Below, piece after piece: positions 36,294-48,276 of a DNA stretch of 64,000 nucleotides. The stretch's first letter is position 1. Every line of letters starts with the position of its first letter. The translations under genes and the position numbers were made by a program. The DNA is taken from contig LR746267.1 in NCBI GenBank assembly GCA_902729315.2, positions 8,870,924 through 8,934,923 of the forward strand, given 5' to 3'. This DNA is from Spirodela intermedia (Eukaryota; Streptophyta; Magnoliopsida; Alismatales; Araceae). The notes under the pieces were generated by a model. It saw only the letters and a list, made by a program, of their open reading frames with translations. It did not search any database and was not told where the DNA came from.

Positions 36294-36440
36294 CACGTGG
36301 ATAGCGCCCATTGTTGGCTTTTTAAAGTCAAAGACTTTTCATTAACGGCATTGCAGAAGGTAACACGTGGATACCCCCAATCGTTGGAATTTTAAAGTCA
36401 AAGACTCTTCATTATCGGCATTGCAGACGGTAACACGTGG
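36294..36440. repeat. 70-base tandem repeat with G-box (CACGTGG)
   Basis: CACGTGG lies at 36294, 36364 and 36434, exactly 70 bases apart. Two full units separate them, each holding TTTAAAGTCAAAGACT (W-box-like core inside) and GGCATTGCAGA. It sits about 580-720 bases upstream of the P450 ATG and is followed by a TA run and a GA run. Confidence 0.95.
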
Positions 36441-36957
36441 ACATTGAATATATATATATATATATATATATAATAGATGAAGAGAGAGAGAGAGTGAGAG
36501 ACAGAGAGAGATAGGAGTAAACATTGCCCCGGCGGCTTCAACGATGATCGAGGTGGAGATTTTCTGACCGGGGAAGCCGCTATCTGATGGAGGAAGCGGC
36601 GATGCAGACTTCAGGGGGGTCTGCACAGAGTCAATCCCCTCCAGCTGCCAGCGGTAGGGGGGAGAAGGTTGTGGTGTTCGACAAAATGAACATCTCACAA
36701 CATGCGGAGATTGCGTCACCACATACGTTATTTAGAAAAATCTTCCAGTATCCATTAGCCACGTTTCCCCTTTGACTCTTGATTAGCCTTCCTGACGACT
36801 CGTTCTCTCTTCTCCTTTCCCCCTCGTTTGCTCCCCAAGTTGGACTGTCTCTCTCTCTCTGATTGCCCTGTTCGCATGGTTTCAGATGTCCATGATGGAA
36901 CTCTCTTCATCACTCGCTTACGTAAACGGCGATAAGGCAGAAACCACGGAGCAGGAA

Positions 36958-36966
36958 GTATATAAG
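36958..36966 (+). promoter_or_regulatory. TATA box of the P450 gene
   Basis: GTATATAAGAA lies about 55 bases before the ATG at 37016, with a GA-rich leader between. It implies a very short 5' UTR. Confidence 0.6.
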
Positions 36967-37015
36967 AATAGAAGGGGAGATAGGAAGGGAAAGCGAGAGA
37001 GAGAGAGAAAGAGAG

Positions 37016-38650
37016 ATGGCTACGGGGTATCTGGTTCTCCTTTGGGCTCTTCTGGTTGTCCTCGGATGGCTTGCTCTCCGCAAGCCACCCAAGGGTTTGC
37101 CACCAGGGCCGCGCCCCCTCACCCTGTTGGGGAACCTCCTGCAACTCGGCAAGCTGCCGCACCGCTCCCTCGCGGAGCTTGCGCGCCGGCATGGCCCACT
37201 TATTTCGCTCCGGCTGGGGCTCGTCCCCCACATCGTTGTTTCATCCCCGTCCGTCGCCAAGCAGGTCCTCCAGAAGCACGACCAACTGCTGTCCTACCGG
37301 GCGCCGCCGGACGCTACCCAGGCTCTAGACCATGCCAAGTTATCGATGGTGATGTTGCCGCCGGGTGCGACCTGGCGGAGCCTCCGCAAGATCTGCAACT
37401 CCAAGATCTTCGCCACTCAGCGGCTCGACGCGAACCAGGGCTTCCGCTCCCAGAAGGTGAGGGAGCTCGTCTCCTTCGTGGAGCAGAGCGCTAGAGCCGG
37501 GCAGCCTGTCGACGTCGGCCGGGCGGTGTTCACGACCACACTCAACCTTTTATCCACCACTATCTTCTCCGCAGACATGGTGAGCCATGACGAGGAGTCG
37601 TCGGCTGAGTTCAAGAACCTCGTGCGGCAAGTCATGATAGAATCTGCGAGCCCCAACCTCTCCGACTACTTCCCCCTGCTCCGGTGGGCTGATCCGCAGG
37701 GCCGCCGCCGACGACTGACGTTCCATCTAAGAAATTTGAAGAATATATTCGACAGGAAAATTAACGATCGGCTGAGCTCGAGATCTTTTCCGGCTACATC
37801 CAATCCTGAGGATTTTCTAGACGTGCTCCTCAATGCCAATGCCTCATTGGAACTAGATCGTCCCGCTATAGATCATCTCCTTGTGGTGACCTCTCTCTCT
37901 TTCTCTCTCTATATATATACATATATATATTCACGTGTGTGTGTGTGTGGTGTCCATCGCTAATTATTTATTTTTATACAGGACCTATTTTGTGCTGGAA
38001 GCGACACGACTTCCACAACAGTCGAATGGGCAATGGCAGAGCTCCTCCGAAATCCCACAGCGATGGAAAAAGCTCGCCGGGAAGTGGCGGAGGTCACGAA
38101 GGGTTTGCAGAAGGAGACGGTGGAAGAGTCCGACATCGGCCGGATGCCTTATCTGCAGGCCGTAGTGAAGGAGACCCTCAGGCTTCACCCTCCAGTTCCT
38201 TTCCTCATCCCCCGTCGAGCTGTGGAGACCGTAGAGCTGTCGATGGACGGCGAAGGGGACAACTCCAGCAGGTCCTACACAGTTCCGGCGGAGACAACGG
38301 TTCTGATTAACGCGTGGGCCATTGGGAGAGACCCGGCCACATGGGGCTCCGACGCCGACGTCTTCCTGCCCGAGCGCTTCTCCGGCGGCGGATGCGGCGA
38401 TGTGGACTTCAGAGGGTGCCACATGGAGCTGATCCCCTTCGGGGCGGGGCGGCGGATCTGCCCGGGGCTACCGCTGGCGGCGAGGATGTTGCACCTCCTG
38501 CTCGCCAACCTGCTCTGGTCCTTCGACTGGAAGCTCCCGGAGGGGACGGCGGCGGGCGATATCAGCATGACGGAGAACTTCGGGATCGCCCTTAGCAAGG
38601 CCGAGCCCCTTCTTGCCGTCCCCGTTCTTGCCCAGAAGAGCATGCAATAA
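37016..38650 (+). CDS. Cytochrome P450, CYP76 family-like
   Basis: 512 residues in two exons (37016-37885, 37982-38650; phase-0 intron of 96 bases with TA and GT microsatellites). N-terminal membrane anchor (residues 2-20), hinge PPGPRPLTLLGN, I-helix AGSDTT (295-300), K-helix KETLR (E354, R357), PERF, and the heme loop FGAGRRICPG (Cys450). The C-terminus SMTENFGIALSKAEPLLAVPV is the CYP76 pattern. CYP76 enzymes oxidise monoterpenols, diterpenes and alkaloid precursors in the ER membrane; the substrate cannot be told from sequence. The upstream region has a TATA box and the G-box tandem repeat, so inducible expression is plausible. Confidence 0.9.
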
Positions 38651-39813
38651 TGCCTACTGTAGTCATGAATATGGGCTGTTGTTGAGACGTAGAAAAGTAA
38701 ATTGGATCATGCATAGATTAGCGAATCCTGAGAAGAAATAAGATCAAATACTTCTACACCTCCGATGTCTGACGCGTTGTTGAGACCTTATGAACCAAGC
38801 GTCATTCGTAAAATTCTAGCCTTTTATCTTAACTCTCTTTCGGATGGTCATGCTCATATGACGAAAAAGTCAACTCTCGATGGGTGCTCCCACGTGTGGT
38901 CTTTGTGCGGAAAATTGTCACACATCATCCCAGTTGTCCTACCCGGATTATAAATGGTCCTCGAGAATCTGAGATGTCACTCAAACAACGGTAAAAATGA
39001 CCCACAATACGGAGCTAAGATTTAATCTGATTCAGCCAAACTCCATTCGTTGACTTAAACTGAAAGTAGTTCTGTCAAAGTCAAAAAGTGCTCGTCCTCG
39101 TGGGGGTCAAAAAGGAAAATTCATTCAAGAGCGTCTAAAAGTGATCTCCCATCCACCCATCTACGTTGACTCGTACATCAATTTTTAAATCGGGAAAATT
39201 CACCGGGCCGTGTGAACACCTTTTAATGATAATAAATACGTGACCGAATGAATTTAAAATTCATCCAGGTCAAAGTTGCATGCAAATATTCATTTAAAAA
39301 ATTACGTGTTAAATAAGTTGATTGATATAATGGGCAGATGAGGCCCAAGGAGGGGTACTTGCTCTTTCTTCAGAAGGGAGTAATGGTTTCCTAGAGTGCA
39401 TTTCAAAAAATGTATTCTAGGGAGCTTGAAGGCCGTTACTCAGAGTTGTGTCCTTCTCATCTGATCCCCGAGGACGAACATATTAGAGTCAAACTCCATT
39501 AAGGTGACTTTTCTAATTAAATTAGATATTAATTATAAATGATTCGTGATATTAAAGTTTACTCAGGGCAAAACTGTAATATGGTTATGGAGCGTATTAT
39601 ATAAACGCCTGACCATGTGTTTTCAACGCAACAGAACAACACAACTCGTACGGAGACACTCCATCCATAGGAGAGAGGTTTTGATTGCGGGGATCGAACC
39701 AGAAGAAAAGAGGAAGAAGATCGAAAGACGTTCGTCATTTTCCTCATTGATGGCGAATACAGGTACTTCGATTTCCATCAGAACAACGAACGCCCTCCGA
39801 GGTAATCCATCGC
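38651..39813. other. Intergenic, no gene seen
   Basis: AT-rich, with several AAAGTCAA words near 39060-39110. No coding signal. Confidence 0.5.
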
Positions 39814-40700
39814 TTGTCCATCCGCCGCCGCTGCGGCGTCTCTATCGCCTCAGCCGGCAGCAGTGAGAGCCGTTTTAGGTCTGTGATGTTGGTGATTCCC
39901 GCTGCGAATCCAGACCTTCTGTCGCCAGGTATGAAGGGGAGGGAGCTCAGCCGCGGCGGGGCGGTGGCGGATAGCCCACCAGGGCAGCACCTCGTCAAGG
40001 TGATCCGCAAAGTCTGCTTTTCTCTATTCATCGTCGCTGTCATGATCTTCACCATCATCTCTGTCACCTATCAGCCCTCCGACCCCTGGTTCGTTTCCTC
40101 CGAGGTCATCTTCGATCGGTCCTACTCTCAGGCCCTCCCCAATGCCACGTTCCACGAAGACGACCTCTATTTCCACCTGGGAGGATGACGGCTCATCTAT
40201 TTCCACCCCGAGGCCATCGGCGACGGCACGTTCGTCGGCATCGTTCCCACCGATGTGACCTGTAACAGAGTCGGCGAGAACGTCCCCATCAAGCGACGCC
40301 GCTTGGTCTTTCCGCAACGGCAAGGAGAAGTCTAGGCGCAAGTACCGGGATTACTGCTGGTTCCGCCTCGCTGCCGGCGACAGCTGCACGTTCCGAGTGT
40401 TCGCCGCCGGGAAGTTTCGGTCCGGAACAAGCGCCCGCTAGACGGAGCGGCAGCAAGGCGGCGCCGACTTCTGGTTCGTCTTTTCGGTCCCCCATGGGCC
40501 CTGAGCAGAAAGCAGACAACGACATCGACGACAGCATCTCGATCCGCGGGCCGTGAGCTTCTTGTGTGCCGTCAGAGGTGATATTTCTGAACAAGACGTT
40601 CGATCTGAGCATGTGTCTCTCAGCTGCATATAGCCCGAGCGACAAGGACGGAGGAGGAAAGGACTCCTGCTTTGATAGGGCCCGGGGTATAAAGAAGTAA
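39814..40700 (+). pseudogene. Decayed plant-specific membrane protein gene
   Basis: Three conserved blocks sit in three different frames. Frame 1: a membrane helix VCFSLFIVAVMIFTIISVTY followed by QPSDPWFVSS and NATFHEDD, ending in a stop at 40188. Frame 2 from 40295: AAWSFRNGKEKSRRKYRDY, then FRLAAGDSCTFRV and GKFRSGTSAR, stop. Frame 3 from 40575: EVIFLNKTFDLSMCLSAAYS to a stop at 40700. Together they follow the order I remember from a plant family often annotated as 'calcium ion-binding protein' (relatives of Arabidopsis At4g12700), where a TYQPPDPW-like block, a KYRDF block and a FLNRTFVMDLSICLS-like block are consecutive. Intact relatives are longer at the C-terminus. The family name is from memory; the frame breaks are seen directly. 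Confidence 0.65.
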
Positions 40701-43451
40701 ATATTTCCGTTGCGGACGATAGCCTGCTTGGCTGGAGAGAGAGAGGGGTGCGATACCCGTCGACTGAACCATTAGAGGGGGTGAGACTCTGGTAACCCTT
40801 GGAGACCGGGTAAGACTCAGTACTTCATCTTGCCTACCTTCTCCCGCTTGGCCCACAGGGCTATTTACAGGCTCCCCGCCACTCGAATGGGAACCAGTCC
40901 GCCTTCTACCGGCGTCTCGCGTTCCGATCTATTTTCGTTCACATCTTTCGTCGTTTTTTCCTCCATGAACCGTCTGCTCTTCATTGGTTAAGCTTGAGGG
41001 GCACTGGACTTTCTCCCTCTGGATTACCAAAGAACCTCCTTTATTATTGTTGTAAAACATATTTCTTCTTTCGTGAGACATTTTGGTGGCCAAGACTCTC
41101 AGAGCGGGCCTTCATCTCCATCCTCTTGAATAGTTCTCATGTTAATCGTGTACTCTGAAATACTTGAAACTGTGGCGACCCAGGTACGTCTCTTTGCCTC
41201 TAGCATTAACCCCAAGCCTTAAGGCCTACTTCTGCCTCAAGCTTGGGGACATACTAGAGGAATCAGTCTAGAATATTCAGTCTCTTTTCATTGATATATT
41301 CGCATTCTTCTTTTACGCTAATGAAGTATGGAAACACGCCTACTTTTTGTTCGTGGGTCGGAGTTCTATTGGACGGTTTCGTTTAAGAATTATAATGAAT
41401 GTGGGCAGAATTGGATGCCTTGAAACCTCATCAATTGTCATTTGAATGCTTGGTGCAGGCTGACCAGTAGGAAGAAGAAACTGGAATTAGTCATGTAGAA
41501 TTATTATGCTCTTTCAAGCAAGCGCAGGGAGGGTAGTTCACGAAACTTCCCATCACACATGAGAGGTTTTTTTGATGCTGTGTAGCAGAGGGTCACCTTT
41601 CTTTCTCAGGATTCTGACCTCTTTCCCTGGTAATGCTTCATATATGGAATCGGAACATTGATTTTCTTGCATCATCTTGAGAATCTCATTCTGGAAATGT
41701 CTGCCAACAATGAATTTTTCTTTGAGGTTTTCTTAACCTCTTCGTCAGCACAAAAACGTATCTAAGATCTCAATGGCACTTTTAAGTTTTGCCCTGTTTT
41801 TTTATTAGAGTCCCTTCCTTGAAACTAAATTGAAACGTCTTTTTACTTATATCCTGTAATATACTGATGAAGAGACCATAAAACGTAATTTACACATCTT
41901 TACTTGGGTTTAAAAAAAAAAAAACATCGTTTTTGTTTTAGACCTCAAATGTAAGCTTTCTTCTTTAGTACTACTGATGGCTTTCTTACAGTTTTACTCG
42001 CCAATAATATCATCGAGAGCTCTGAACTGGTTTACATGATTGTTGAGATGCATTCCGCTCATTAATTTATACCTTTGAATGTAAGCATTCAGCTGATCTT
42101 GTTTACTTGGCGGTGGCGGTGAGTATTTGACATCATGGCCCTGGTTAATTTGCTTCAGTAGTTCTGGATGCATTCTTCAAGGAGAGGACAGCACGTCTTC
42201 CAGACAGATGTTCTTATCCCGTTGTCTAATCTTAATCACTTGAGCCATGTTTCATCAGGTGTGCATCTTCAGAAGAGATATATGGGGGCGAAAAATCTGT
42301 AAGTTAGATCATTTAAAAATAAACACCTTTTACATCTCCGATGAGTAATTATTGCATCAGAAATGCAGGATAAATATGGGTTTCTTATTTCCAGGAATCT
42401 TTTTCGTTATTTGAATATCTAATGTTTTAGATAATCAGAAATTGAGATGAACTGAGTTTAATATAATCTCTATTTCCTAAAAAAAAATTGAGGAACATTG
42501 ACCAGTGGAGATTCAATGCTGTTCATGGGTTATTAGATTGATTCATAATTTTTATCCGACAATGGAGTTTTGCTTGAGCAATCTAAACTTTCTCGATGGT
42601 CACCAATTATTTACAAGAGGGCTTGTTTGAGAAACCATTTTACCATTTCTTTGCAGATGGGATGCAATTAATAGCCCTCATTTTTCTAAAATTAGCAGGA
42701 GTTAGAGAAAATTCATCATGTTTATTCGACTCAACCACATTAAATAGAACGAATTATGACCACCATATATAACTGACACTTCTATCCATAAGCATTTGCA
42801 CATAAAAGGAACTTTCTACGAATATAATATTATGGGTCTTTGAAATTTTCTGTAGAAATTTGTGTGCCTCAGTTAATTATCCGTTGAAAAAAACCTCGGT
42901 TTATATTTTTACGTGTCCACGTCTCGTAATTTTATCTCAAAATAAAAAGACAGAATGTGTAGAGAGAGAGAGAGAGATCTAAACCGAGCCTTACTTTAAT
43001 TTGGGAACATGTCGAGATTAAAAGATTCCCGATCAAAGTTCTACGAACAAACAGTGTTAGAAAAATTGCTGAGATTATCTCGGCCCAATAACATCAGTAA
43101 ATCTTGGATGTGTATATTCTCTGATTCATGTGATATTATCGCACATTTTCGTCTCGTGAAGAGGGAAATATTTAAATTAATAAATATCATAGAATTACGC
43201 GCGCAGGAGCCGTAAATGCAGTTGGCGCGATCTCCAATGTATTTGGTAATGAGCCAAATATTTACTGGATGACGTCAGACAGGGATCTACCCCTGGACAA
43301 TGATGGTAGCTTTGTCTCACTAGGCAGCTGACAGCGTCAAAAATGGATAGGCGCTTGCTGGCCGGCGGATTCCCAATTCACGATAGAACGCGCTGGTGGG
43401 TGAAGTTTGATTGTGTAGGAGCTCACTCTCTCGCTCTCTCTCGCCATCCCA
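40701..43451. other. Intergenic, no gene seen
   Basis: AT-rich; a GA run at 42961-42977. No block from the upstream pseudogene or the downstream exchanger was recognised here. Confidence 0.5.
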
Positions 43452-46282
43452 ATGACTGTCTCGGCTTCTTTAACTTCCTCTCTGGTTCGGCTTCCGCCTC
43501 CGTTCTCCCGCAGCAGCTGGTGTCTGAGTGAACCTCCTCTGACCTCGGTTATCTGGATTGTGCAGATTAGCCCGGCAGATGCCCCGTCGGAGGCCGATTT
43601 CGAGGCTACCGGCGCAGCGGCTGCTGACGAGACGGCGGCAAGCAGTTCATGGGGAGCTCAGCAGCTTCCACTTGCAGCCGGGCGAGCAACACGTACTGCG
43701 AGTTCTTTCTGGACCAGTCTCTGCAGGAGCTTGAAGATGGTGATCTTCACGCCCAAGCTCAACATTCTGCTGCCTCTCAGCCCCGGGGCCCTCCTGGCGA
43801 ACAGATTTTCCCGGAATCGTGTGAGTTTCATGGCCCTTCGTAACTGTCTCTCTTCAGCTCTCATCTGGTGGCGAGATCTGCCTCAACACCCATTGCATGT
43901 CCCTCTATATCTCTCGAGCTGATGCTTTCTGCAACGGAGCTGCAGGGACTGGTCTTCATCCTTAGCCTGCTCGGCATGATCCCGTTGGCTGAGCGCATTG
44001 GTTACACAACAGAGTAAGTCGGAGTTCCTCCCTTCAACTCAATTTAGGGGCCTGCAAAGAATCTAAAATCTCCTTCTGGGAATCTACAGGCAGCTCTCAT
44101 TCTTCACTGGGGCAACTGGTAATCCTTAGCTTCCTCCATCCTCTCTAGGTTCCTCTTCATTCTCTCCACACCCTTTACGGCTTCAACAGGATTCTTGACT
44201 CAACTCCACGGAAAATGCAGTCGGCGGTCTTCTTAACTGCACCTTTGGGAATGCGACAGAGGTTGTGGTGTCGATCTTCGCGTTGAAGAATGGGATGACG
44301 CGCATCGTTCAGCAGTCATTGCTGGGCTCAATCCTGTCAAACATGCTGCTGGTTCTTGGATTCTCCTTCTTCTGCGGGGGCATGGTCTCGAAGAAGGCCC
44401 AGTTCTTCGACAAGGTGCAGCATCCTTAATCAACCCGTGGTCTTCAAGGGATCCCCGGAAGGCTCCGACTGACTGAGGGCTGTGCTGCGCAGGAGTCGGC
44501 CGTCCTCAATTCTGGAATGCTGCTGATGGCCGTCATGGCCCTCCTTCTCCCTGCTCTTCTCCACTTCACCCGCACGGAAGCTCACAGTGGGGAGTCGGAA
44601 CTGGCCCTCTCGAGGTTTAGCAGCTGCGTCATGCTGGTCGCCTACACCGGCTATCTCATTTTCCAGCTGCAGAGCCACAAAAATCAGAGTGATAAAGAGA
44701 ATGAGGTTAGAAAATATGCTGGCCATTCATTGAATCTACTCTCAGATCGTGAGCCTCTGACCAAGTTGCCTATAACACTCTGATCTTTAGGATCATGAAT
44801 TGATAAGTTTTGGCCGATTCCTCAGGGCTAAAACATCCTCTGTTTCAATATTTTTCTGTCTGTGTTTCAATTATTTACTTCTGTAACCTTATGATATTAG
44901 GAAACTGTCGAAGATAATTCATGTTCCAATGAGGGAGAAGCCGCGGAGATTTCTAAGTGGGAGACTATCATCTGGCTTGGAATATTCACAGCCTGGATAT
45001 CGGTCATCTCAGAATATCTAGTGGATGCTATAGAGGTACCATGCAACAAATTTTCACTTATTTTAGTGATGGGTTGGTCCTTGGAATTGATCGACTGATG
45101 AAATAATTTTCTGGCAACTATGGGCTTTCGTTTTTATCCCGTGTAAAAAAAGAGTTCATTCGAATATGTCTCTGTCTTGCATAAAGATCAGACCTGATAT
45201 CTCTGGATGCAAAAAAGGCGGAAATAAAAAACATAATTAAATATGCATATTAAAATGTAGATGAGAACAGAGAAAGAGATGGAAACCATTTAATGGAAAA
45301 AAAAATGGCTTAGGAACAATGATCAGATCTTCCTACGAAGAAATCAAAGGTGCGATAAACCCAGAAATAACCTCTGATTTTGGTGCATGCAGAGACCTAA
45401 AAATTCCTTCCTCGACAATACTCCTTAAAAGAGCAATGATTTCAATGGTGTGAGGTTGAATTGCTTTGACTTGTTGGCCCTTTTCTTGTGCTCTGTTCAC
45501 TCCACAGGGAGCTGCAGAAGAATGGAACATGCCGATCACATTTATTAGCGTGGTTATGCTGCCAGTCATCGGCAATGCTTCTGAGCATGCCTCTGCCATC
45601 ATGTTCGCCATGAAAGATAAACTTGTGGGTGATTTTTTCCCCTTTAATTTCTAAACACTTTTTTAAGCATTAATTATGTTTCTAGATGATAATCATTTTA
45701 CATTGGTTGTCCAGGATCTAACTCTTGGGATTGCAATCGGGTCATCCACCCAGATATCTATGTTTGGGGTGGGTGCATCATCTGCACAGATTCTATCATC
45801 TATATCTACGTTTGCTGGAAAAAAAAGATTTTTTTTTTTGTGAAGATTTTGAAGTCTAGATCCTTCTTGATTCCTCTATTACTGTGCACGCAGATCCCAT
45901 TTGCGGTACTTGTGGGATGGATTATGGGCCACCCAATGGACTTGAACTTTCAGCTGTTTGAGACTGCGGTGCTGTTCATCACAGTCTTGGTGGTCGCCAT
46001 TCTTCTTCAGGTTTGTAGATTCGGGGCACTGATTTTTATTATTATTATTATTATTTATTACCTATTTTCCATGATAATGCTGAAATGTATCTTTCAATTG
46101 CCTGAGAATCTCCTTTTACGGTGTATGGAAATTTATCAGCGTCAAGAGCATTCACATATCTTCTCAACTTACCTCAGGAGGGAAATTCTAACTACTGCAA
46201 AGGGATGCTTCTTGTTCTGTGCTATGTGATTGTCGCCGCCAGTTTCTTTCTGCACGTGGATGCATCGGCACTTTCCAATTGA
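43452..46282 (+). CDS. CAX: Vacuolar cation/proton exchanger, CAX2 type
   Basis: About 466 residues in ten exons: 43452-43820, 43946-44013, 44090-44118, 44221-44414, 44493-44705, 44901-45035, 45508-45624, 45715-45768, 45894-46010, 46178-46282. Phases agree throughout. A tonoplast antiporter exchanging Ca2+ (and Mn2+ or other metals) for H+. Repeat 1 carries the selectivity motif GNATE in [20 protein letters not shown]; repeat 2 has GNASEH in [20 protein letters not shown] (usual GNAAEH). An acidic loop ([12 protein letters not shown]) separates the halves. The end [20 protein letters not shown] is typical. Exon 3 is only 29 bases. The N-terminal region before [14 protein letters not shown] is poorly conserved, so the start and any intron within 43452-43700 are uncertain. 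Confidence 0.88.
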
Positions 46283-48206
46283 GCAGTTCCTTCAAGAAGT
46301 ATGCTCTCTTGTCCACAGCGTTTCAATGCCTTCATCAGTCTACGACCATTTTCAAAATCTTAAAAGTCAACTCTTTTATTTAAATTTTTTCGAAACAAAG
46401 TCGGTCTGTACATCAGAATCAAAAGTCTATTCTTTGACTTGACCTTTTTGTACCGATTTGGCAAGTTTGTAGAGTGCATAATTAATATTTGACAATTCGA
46501 AATCCTGGAAGTAAACTCTCTGACTTTAATTTTTTCGTAAAACAGTTAAACCATAAATCAGAATCAGAACCTTTTTTGTATCGATTTGGCCAGTTTATAC
46601 AGAGTACAACATTAATATTTGACGATTTTATGCACTGTAACTTATGAATCTCGCCCTCAGTGGGGGATTAAGTCTGCCATTAATCTTATTGGGGTAACCC
46701 ACGTTGACTGAATTAAGAAGGAAAAAAAAAAAAAAGTATGCCGTTTCATGTTCGGATCTACTTTACTCATTCCCCGATGATCTGAGACGATGTTAAAGTG
46801 CCAGATTCTTACCCGGCGCCTGATTTATGCTGTTCGTGCGCCTGAGCGTAAAGGGAGTTGTCTGCATAGGAGTTGACAACGTAGTCTAAAGACATTTGAG
46901 ATGTGAATGGGCTGAGGATCAGGTCTGCTGACCTTGGAAAACTGTTTTCTCACGTTTCCTAAGTCAATATGAGCCGCCTTTTTGTATGCCAATTTTTTAG
47001 AAAAAGTCAAAAGGCATCTGTGAATATAACAGGGAATTAATTAATAAACGGTAATTCGTGAATGAAAAGGGTTAAATAATATGAAGTTAAGGGAGACAAG
47101 CGTCCTCGTCACATGGCATACTTTTTTTTGTTTTCTATTGTCGACTCCTTATGATAGTGAAAATGAAACGGCAGAAAAATTTCATTTCCGATTAACTTTA
47201 AGGCATATATGTTCGCAGGTAAATAAAAAAAATAAATCAAAATATATGGTTTTATTTTAGGAAAGATAAATGAAATGGCAAGAAAAACGAAGCCATGTAA
47301 TTATTCGGAGCCCAAGATTGAGTAAAAGATTTTCACACTTAAAACGACCGATGTTGGAGAAATAAAGATGGCCTCTGTGATAAAAAATGAAATGGTCTCA
47401 AATGCAACCAAGATCCTGTTAAAGACAGAGAAATAAAAACAAAATGACCATATAATCCTGATATAGCTATTAATGAAGCGACTAGTGCGTAGAACCATGC
47501 TTTTTTTAGAGACGAATAGCAGGATTTTCCCATGATTTTTCTTCAAAATATCTGACCTAAAGTCAAATGAGCAGCCTGCAATTTTTACTTAATTTTGTTT
47601 TGTAGATGCCGTTCGATCCCCGCCCTGGACTGTGACTAAAATCTCTCCGGGGCGTGTTATCGAACACTCATCCACTCCGGACAAGTAGCATAGATCGCAT
47701 CCATGCTGCCTCATCGTGACAACGAACGGATCAGACAACTTTGATTCCTCAACGATCAACACATGCCGAGCGACCGACAGCGGCAGCGAAGAAGATCCAT
47801 GGAAGTCTTCGTCGCAGCGGCCGTCTCCACCACTCCAGCCTGTTTTCCGCCGCTGTCCCCCTCCGCCGTCCCCATACGCGACGAGGGAGAAAGCTAAGGG
47901 TGGGTTAACGCTACCTTTGGACGTAAGGTTCCTACGTAACGTGACCTCAAAGAACGCTTATATCTGCCAAGAACGCAGCGGGATGATGACGTTGATGGGT
48001 CATGAAAGATATGAGGCCATTCAAGGAGGAAAGGTCTCGCCTCCCTCTGGGCTTCGAGGTGGTGTGAGGTCTACCCGTCTTACCTGGGAAGGGAAGACTG
48101 CATGGAGTGGTGAGTGTGGGATTGCGAAAGCGTACAATCAACTGGCGATCGTCCGTTGCACGTTACTCTGCCAGGGTCTTGAACCAGATGGGGGAACTCC
48201 CGGAAG
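46283..48206. other. Intergenic between CAX and DUF946 gene
   Basis: 46361-46630 contains two diverged tandem copies of about 140 bases (shared TTTAA[A/T]TTTTTTCG, ATCAGAATCA, GTA[C/T]CGATTTGG, TTAATATTTGAC). A 165-codon reading at 47716-48213 has no recognisable domain and overlaps the promoter of the next gene; I do not call it. Confidence 0.5.
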
Positions 48207-48214
48207 CTTATAAG
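48207..48214 (+). promoter_or_regulatory. TATA-like box of the DUF946 gene
   Basis: CTTATAAG lies 63 bases before the ATG at 48277 and implies a short leader. Confidence 0.4.
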
Positions 48215-48276
48215 AAGGATGCGCTACTGGTGTTATTATCTAGATATCCTCCGTCGTCTAGCTCTCTGGTACGGAG

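Noticed and set aside
36755-37260. Minus-strand readings of about 116-158 codons at the P450 start
   Set aside because: They overlap the P450 first exon and its CT/GA leader; no independent support.
47716-48213. 165-codon plus-strand reading upstream of the DUF946 gene
   Set aside because: No domain or family resemblance, and it ends in the TATA-like region of the next gene; could be leader or chance.
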